Assembly (NCBI GenBank): GCA_000419545.1
Contig: ATTF01000001.1
Location: 28,663 to 92,662, forward strand
DNA: 64,000 nucleotides
Reading direction: 5' to 3'
From: Candidatus Pelagibacter ubique HIMB058
GTDB taxonomy: Bacteria; Pseudomonadota; Alphaproteobacteria; Pelagibacterales; Pelagibacteraceae
Shown here: one piece after another, positions 62,999-64,000 of the stretch
Numbering within the stretch: position 1 is the stretch's first letter
Layout: each line of letters opens with the position of its first letter
Translations under genes and position numbers: made by a program
Notes under the pieces: generated by a model
What the model saw: the letters and a program-made list of their open reading frames with translations, nothing else
What the model was told of the DNA's origin: nothing
Database searches by the model: none

Positions 62999-64000
62999 GT
63001 TTTAGTTTAAGTTTTTTCATTGTCAGTTTCCTAGCCCAAAAATCAATTAGATAAATTTGACTTATATTTTTTGGTTTTTTTACAGCATATTTTTTAAAAT
63101 TGCTATCTTTGAATATAGCCATGATGGTTTTATTCATATCTAAAAAGCCCACTTTTTTCTTCAAAAATAGATCAACTAAAACTTCATTAGCTGCATTTAT
63201 AATAATTGGAGATGAAGGGAATCGATTTATTCTTTCTTTCAATAATATTGCTGGAAATATTTTTTTATTTACTTTTTTAAAAAGTAAATTTTCAAATTCA
63301 GGCAAATCTTTAATTTTATAAAATTGATTTATATCAATTTTGCCATCAAATATAGCGTTAGCTAAAGGAATGATCATAGAGGTTTCATGATAAATAAACT
63401 TTTTGATTCCATTTTTTAAAACAATTATCGCATGAACAAGTGAATTAGGATGAATAACTATATCTAATTTATTATTTGATAAATTAAATATTTTTTGTGC
63501 TTCAACAATTTCAAAAATTTTATTCATCAATGTTGCTGAGTCAATTGAAATTTTTTTACCCATTTTCCACTTTGGATGTTTTAAAGCATCATTAACTTTT
63601 ACTTTTTTTAATTTTGAAGGTTTGTAATTAACAAAAGGACCACCGGATGCTGTAAGATAGATTTTTTTTATTTCGTCAAAATTTTGATTTTCAAGTAATT
63701 TTAAAACTGAATAATGCTCTGAGTCCACTGGAATTAATTTGGCTTTATATTTTTTAGATTCTCTTAAAATTAAATTCCAGCCACAAATTATAGCTTCTTT
63801 ATTAGCAAGTAAAATTTTACTGCTAAATTTGATAGATTGTAAAGTAGGTCTCAATCCTGCGATGCCTGGTATTGCAGAGACAGTTATGTTTTCTGTTTTT
63901 TTAATTTTAAGCTCGTCAAGACTCTTTAATATTTTTGTTTTATTTTTTTTAAAATGTTTTGAAACTTTAATAAAAGTATTTTTATCATTTACTATAAAAT
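62991..64000 (-). CDS. dxr: 1-Deoxy-D-xylulose-5-phosphate reductoisomerase (5' part outside window)
   Basis: The frame is open to the window end, so the N-terminal NADPH-binding part is missing and about 336 residues are visible. AIPGIAGLRPTLQSI, LLANKEAIICGWN, PVDSEHYSV, LTASGGPF and HPKWKMGKKISIDSATLMNKI-type segments are classic DXR landmarks, with metal ligands in the S-E-H and later N-A-A-N-E-V blocks. The enzyme converts deoxyxylulose phosphate to methylerythritol phosphate, feeding IspD/IspF elsewhere in the window. The C-terminus overlaps bamA by 8 bp. Confidence 0.96.
   Translation of the reverse strand, partial: FIVNDKNTFIKVSKHFKKNKTKILKSLDELKIKKTENITVSAIPGIAGLRPTLQSIKFSSKILLANKEAIICGWNLILRESKKYKAKLIPVDSEHYSVLKLLENQNFDEIKKIYLTASGGPFVNYKPSKLKKVKVNDALKHPKWKMGKKISIDSATLMNKIFEIVEAQKIFNLSNNKLDIVIHPNSLVHAIIVLKNGIKKFIYHETSMIIPLANAIFDGKIDINQFYKIKDLPEFENLLFKKVNKKIFPAILLKERINRFPSSPIIINAANEVLVDLFLKKKVGFLDMNKTIMAIFKDSNFKKYAVKKPKNISQIYLIDFWARKLTMKKLKLKHA

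Overview
The window is a strongly AT-rich, gene-dense stretch of an alphaproteobacterial chromosome. It most resembles the SAR11/Pelagibacterales group. Reasons: most gaps are under about 150 bp, many neighbours overlap by 1-19 bp (ATGA and TAATG couplings), proteins are rich in Lys, Asn and Ile, and the order is the classic alphaproteobacterial block trkHA-ntrXY-ispDF-pgpA-pncC-COQ10-lipA-ftsB-eno-kdsA-pyrG-secG-tpiA-ppiD-trpEGDC-lexA-gltX-lpxB-lpxI-lpxA-fabZ-lpxD-skp-bamA-dxr. NtrY/NtrX without NtrB/NtrC also fits SAR11. This identification is inference from content and synteny, not from a marker-gene tree.

Layout. (1) 1-8.6 kb is surface and pilus biology: the 3' end of a large adhesin with a C-type lectin domain, a PilX-like minor pilin, the PilT retraction ATPase, a 1731-residue autotransporter with an unusual membrane-anchored C-terminal extension, and an exported IalB-family protein. 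(2) 8.7-13.3 kb holds a coiled-coil protein followed by a coupled MoxR-DUF58-transglutaminase operon. (3) 13.3-14.5 kb is an FTR1/DM13 iron-uptake pair under two Fur-box-like palindromes. (4) 14.6-27.7 kb is central carbon metabolism: phosphofructokinase, pyruvate kinase, GAPDH, a complete GlpSTPQUV-type glycerol ABC transporter, glycerol kinase and an NAD(P)-type glycerol-3-phosphate dehydrogenase. Imported glycerol can plausibly be turned into triose phosphate and then pyruvate using genes here plus tpiA (41.8 kb) and eno (37.7 kb). (5) 27.7-42.5 kb holds Trk potassium uptake, NtrYX, and the isoprenoid, lipoate and enolase block. (6) 42.6-50.0 kb holds a periplasmic folding factor, trpEGDC, lexA with an SOS box, and gltX. 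(7) 50.0-55.1 kb is an accessory insertion between gltX and lpxB: a RecB/Cas4-like nuclease, a Pro-Glu-rich two-helix membrane protein, exported MsrB, a 40-residue small protein, a deacetylase-like protein, BdhA and a Gfo/Idh/MocA oxidoreductase. (8) 55.1-64 kb is the lipid A / outer-membrane assembly operon, interrupted by a PQQ-type sugar dehydrogenase and running off the window in dxr.

Regulatory features that can be read directly are a tandem Fur-like operator (14445-14487), an alphaproteobacterial SOS box at lexA (47909-47923) and a strong minus-strand terminator/attenuator between the glycerol-binding protein and the rest of its transporter operon (23280-23307). No rRNA, tRNA, CRISPR array, prophage or insertion sequence was recognised, and no gene-free stretch exceeds 300 bp.

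The most unusual items are the autotransporter whose barrel is followed by a linker, a transmembrane helix and a basic tail; a coupled small membrane-protein gene downstream of COQ10 that is split by an 11-base A/T homopolymer; the lectin adhesin-PilX-PilT arrangement; and the asymmetric ATPase sites of the glycerol transporter.
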